A program made the position numbers and the translations under genes. The notes under the pieces were generated by a model. That model was given only the letters and a program-made list of their open reading frames with translations. It made no database searches and was not told where the DNA came from. 64,000 bases of DNA, from the IMG/VR virus record IMGVR_UViG_3300007512_002205, positions 57,144-121,143 of that record; one strand, 5' to 3'. This DNA comes from a virus. Numbering within the stretch: position 1 is the first letter of the stretch; the number at the start of each line of letters is the position of its first letter. Of the stretch, positions 62,531 through 64,000 are shown piece after piece.

Positions 62531-64000
62531 CTAGACAACAGCTCTCTTTTCTGACGTTGCGGATTGGGCAACAGACATACCTCTTGGCTTCACAGATTTC
62601 CACTTCTTTTCAAAGAAGTCCAAAAATCCTTGCGCTGGGTTACTTGGATTATTTTTCATAGCAGATTTTACGCGAGAGCCTTGTGTCCTCATATTTCTTA
62701 AAACGTTTTTATCTGGCATTTTTTGCCCGCCGCTTCTTGCAGAACGAACAATCTGCCTTAAACCCCCACGACCTTGATTGTGTGCAACGTATGCATAAAA
62801 TTCAGTTTCCGGTGTAACCGAACCACCGGAAACTTTGGCGGCGGCTTCTAAATTCTTCTTATACAATCGCGCACCAGCATCGGCATTTTTTCTTGCATCA
62901 TAAAAATCTTTTTCCGATCTTAACCCGTAAGCCCTTCCGGTGCTGCCAATAAATTGAAACAAACCTCTTGCTCCCGTTGGCGATTTTGCGTATGGATTAA
63001 AACCAGATTCCATTTGAACAACACCCATCAAAATATCCTCATCGACATCATGAGTTGAGGCCGCATCCTGAATAGCTCTCACTATCTCAGGAAGTTTTCC
63101 TCTTGGAATTCTTCCATGTCGTCTTGATATTTCGTCTACCTCTCTTATTTTTACTTTTGGAAGGGTAGAGCGGACATGGTGTTTTTCCTCACTGCTACCC
63201 GATGCGCTTGATGCTTTTCCAAGAGCGGCCCCGGCAACAGCTTGTGCCATTTTTTCAGCAACTTCACCATAGAGGTGAATCCCGTCTGACTTTTCTACAG
63301 ATGGGAAATTTGGCCAAGTTGCACCAAACACATCCCTGGGGTCAACATAGACAACATTTGAAGCATAATCTGAAAAAGTATTCTTGAAGTCGGAGTTTCT
63401 GCGTTCTCTCCCTTTTGCCATTGACTTACCGCGTTGTTCTGTTGGTTTTGTAAAATAGGTTGAGGCTTGTCCTTCCGGGGCTTTTTTAAGATACGGGAAC
63501 TTTCTAAATGCTCCATTTAAATCCCTAATCTCATGGGCTGGTGGTGGTCCTGCAATAACAATCTTTGTTGAACTTGGGAATTTTTTAATAATAGGTGTTG
63601 CATCAGATGCTGAAGATTTTTGATGCCCTCCCGTAAACAAAACAACAATATCGTAATCGACACCCGGAATCTGCCCAACCGCTTGAGCAGTATAGGTTCC
63701 ATAGGCTGAATTATTTGCAACTTTATAACCCGCTCTTCCAAGAAGCGATGAAAGGGGACCACCGGAAGAAGCTCTGCTTCCTTGACTGTCTCCAATGATT
63801 AGCGCCTTGCCGTGCTTCTTTCCAGTCTTTTGGGGTTGGTGAGAAACCGTTCCTTGCACCTCTGGTGTTTCCTCAACGGTAGTCAGTGTTTTTTCACCGA
63901 ACACCCCATCAGGTGTTTGGCCGAGTTTCTTTTGCAATTCAGTCACGGCAGCGGCAGTTCTCTTTCCATAAATCCCATCTGCGTTTGAATTACCCTTTTC
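62531..64000 (-). CDS. Wall-degrading protein: PG-binding, SGNH esterase and lytic transglycosylase domains
   Basis: Runs off the right edge. The frame continues through all 18 visible codons upstream of the internal GTG at 63946 and reads a peptidoglycan-binding repeat across that point, so the true start lies outside the window. Numbered from the GTG: TPDGVFGEKTLTTV completes the PG repeat; ALIIGDSQGSRASSGG (GDS at 52-54) and SDGIHLYGEVAEKM (DxxH) mark an SGNH/GDSL esterase; VVQMESGFNPYAKSPTGARG (Glu313) with LFQFIG is a lytic transglycosylase (SLT) active site. A fibre-tip or exolysin role is likely. Confidence 0.85.
   Translation of the reverse strand, partial: EKGNSNADGIYGKRTAAAVTELQKKLGQTPDGVFGEKTLTTVEETPEVQGTVSHQPQKTGKKHGKALIIGDSQGSRASSGGPLSSLLGRAGYKVANNSAYGTYTAQAVGQIPGVDYDIVVLFTGGHQKSSASDATPIIKKFPSSTKIVIAGPPPAHEIRDLNGAFRKFPYLKKAPEGQASTYFTKPTEQRGKSMAKGRERRNSDFKNTFSDYASNVVYVDPRDVFGATWPNFPSVEKSDGIHLYGEVAEKMAQAVAGAALGKASSASGSSEEKHHVRSTLPKVKIREVDEISRRHGRIPRGKLPEIVRAIQDAASTHDVDEDILMGVVQMESGFNPYAKSPTGARGLFQFIGSTGRAYGLRSEKDFYDARKNADAGARLYKKNLEAAAKVSGGSVTPETEFYAYVAHNQGRGGLRQIVRSARSGGQKMPDKNVLRNMRTQGSRVKSAMKNNPSNPAQGFLDFFEKKWKSVKPRGMSVAQSATSEKRAVV

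Noticed and set aside
1-64000. tRNA genes, CRISPR arrays, integrase or transposase genes
   Set aside because: None seen. The non-coding space is too small for most of them and no integrase motif or repeat-spacer pattern appears.

Overview
This window looks like the late region of a large, strictly lytic, T4-type myovirus genome, probably environmental and possibly marine. The evidence is a baseplate wedge protein of the gp6 type, a gp25-like wedge protein, a gp55-like late sigma factor, a phage ClpP-type protease, very large virion proteins and several peptidoglycan-binding or cell-wall-degrading proteins. Every gene I can support lies on the minus strand. Genes are packed head to tail, usually with ATGA or TAATG stop/start overlaps or gaps under 20 bases. 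There are no tRNAs, rRNAs, insertion sequences or CRISPR arrays that I can see, and no photosynthesis genes that would point to a cyanobacterial host. The host cannot be named from the sequence.

Layout in the direction of transcription (right to left). (1) 64000-52377: a module rich in peptidoglycan-binding, esterase/transglycosylase and metallopeptidase domains. It also holds a SAP-domain protein, a 771-residue protein fusing a ligase-like adenylyltransferase domain to an HxGH nucleotidyltransferase, a small Fis-like helix-turn-helix protein and a CUB-like virion protein. (2) 52376-52285: the only real intergenic gap, with a good sigma70-like promoter (TTGACA, 17-base spacer, extended -10). 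(3) 52284-48712: small phage proteins, ClpP, a zincin metallopeptidase, a Cas4/RecB-like nuclease and two 58-residue proteins. (4) 48708-23245: about 25 kb of glycan genes. It encodes roughly eleven glycosyltransferase-like proteins, two NeuB-type nonulosonic acid synthases, two CMP-sugar synthetase-like proteins, a PseB-like dehydratase, an aminotransferase, GNAT and formyl transferases, two deacetylases, three methyltransferase-like proteins, a carbamoyltransferase, two epimerases and a truncated nucleotide-sugar dehydrogenase. (5) 23243-21534: small proteins and the late sigma factor. (6) 21527-1: the baseplate and tail module. It has a hub protein with a C-terminal M15 peptidase, a spike-like protein, gp25, gp6 and several giant structural proteins.

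How it may work together. The sigma factor would drive late virion genes. The hub peptidase and the wall-binding enzymes would help the tail cross the cell wall or release progeny. The glycan block has most steps expected for making, activating, decorating and transferring a nonulosonic acid-type sugar. Its targets (virion protein, phage DNA or host surface polysaccharide) are not visible in the sequence. Several start sites were moved from the longest open frame to a start that has a Shine-Dalgarno sequence or couples to the upstream stop codon. These choices are given per gene.
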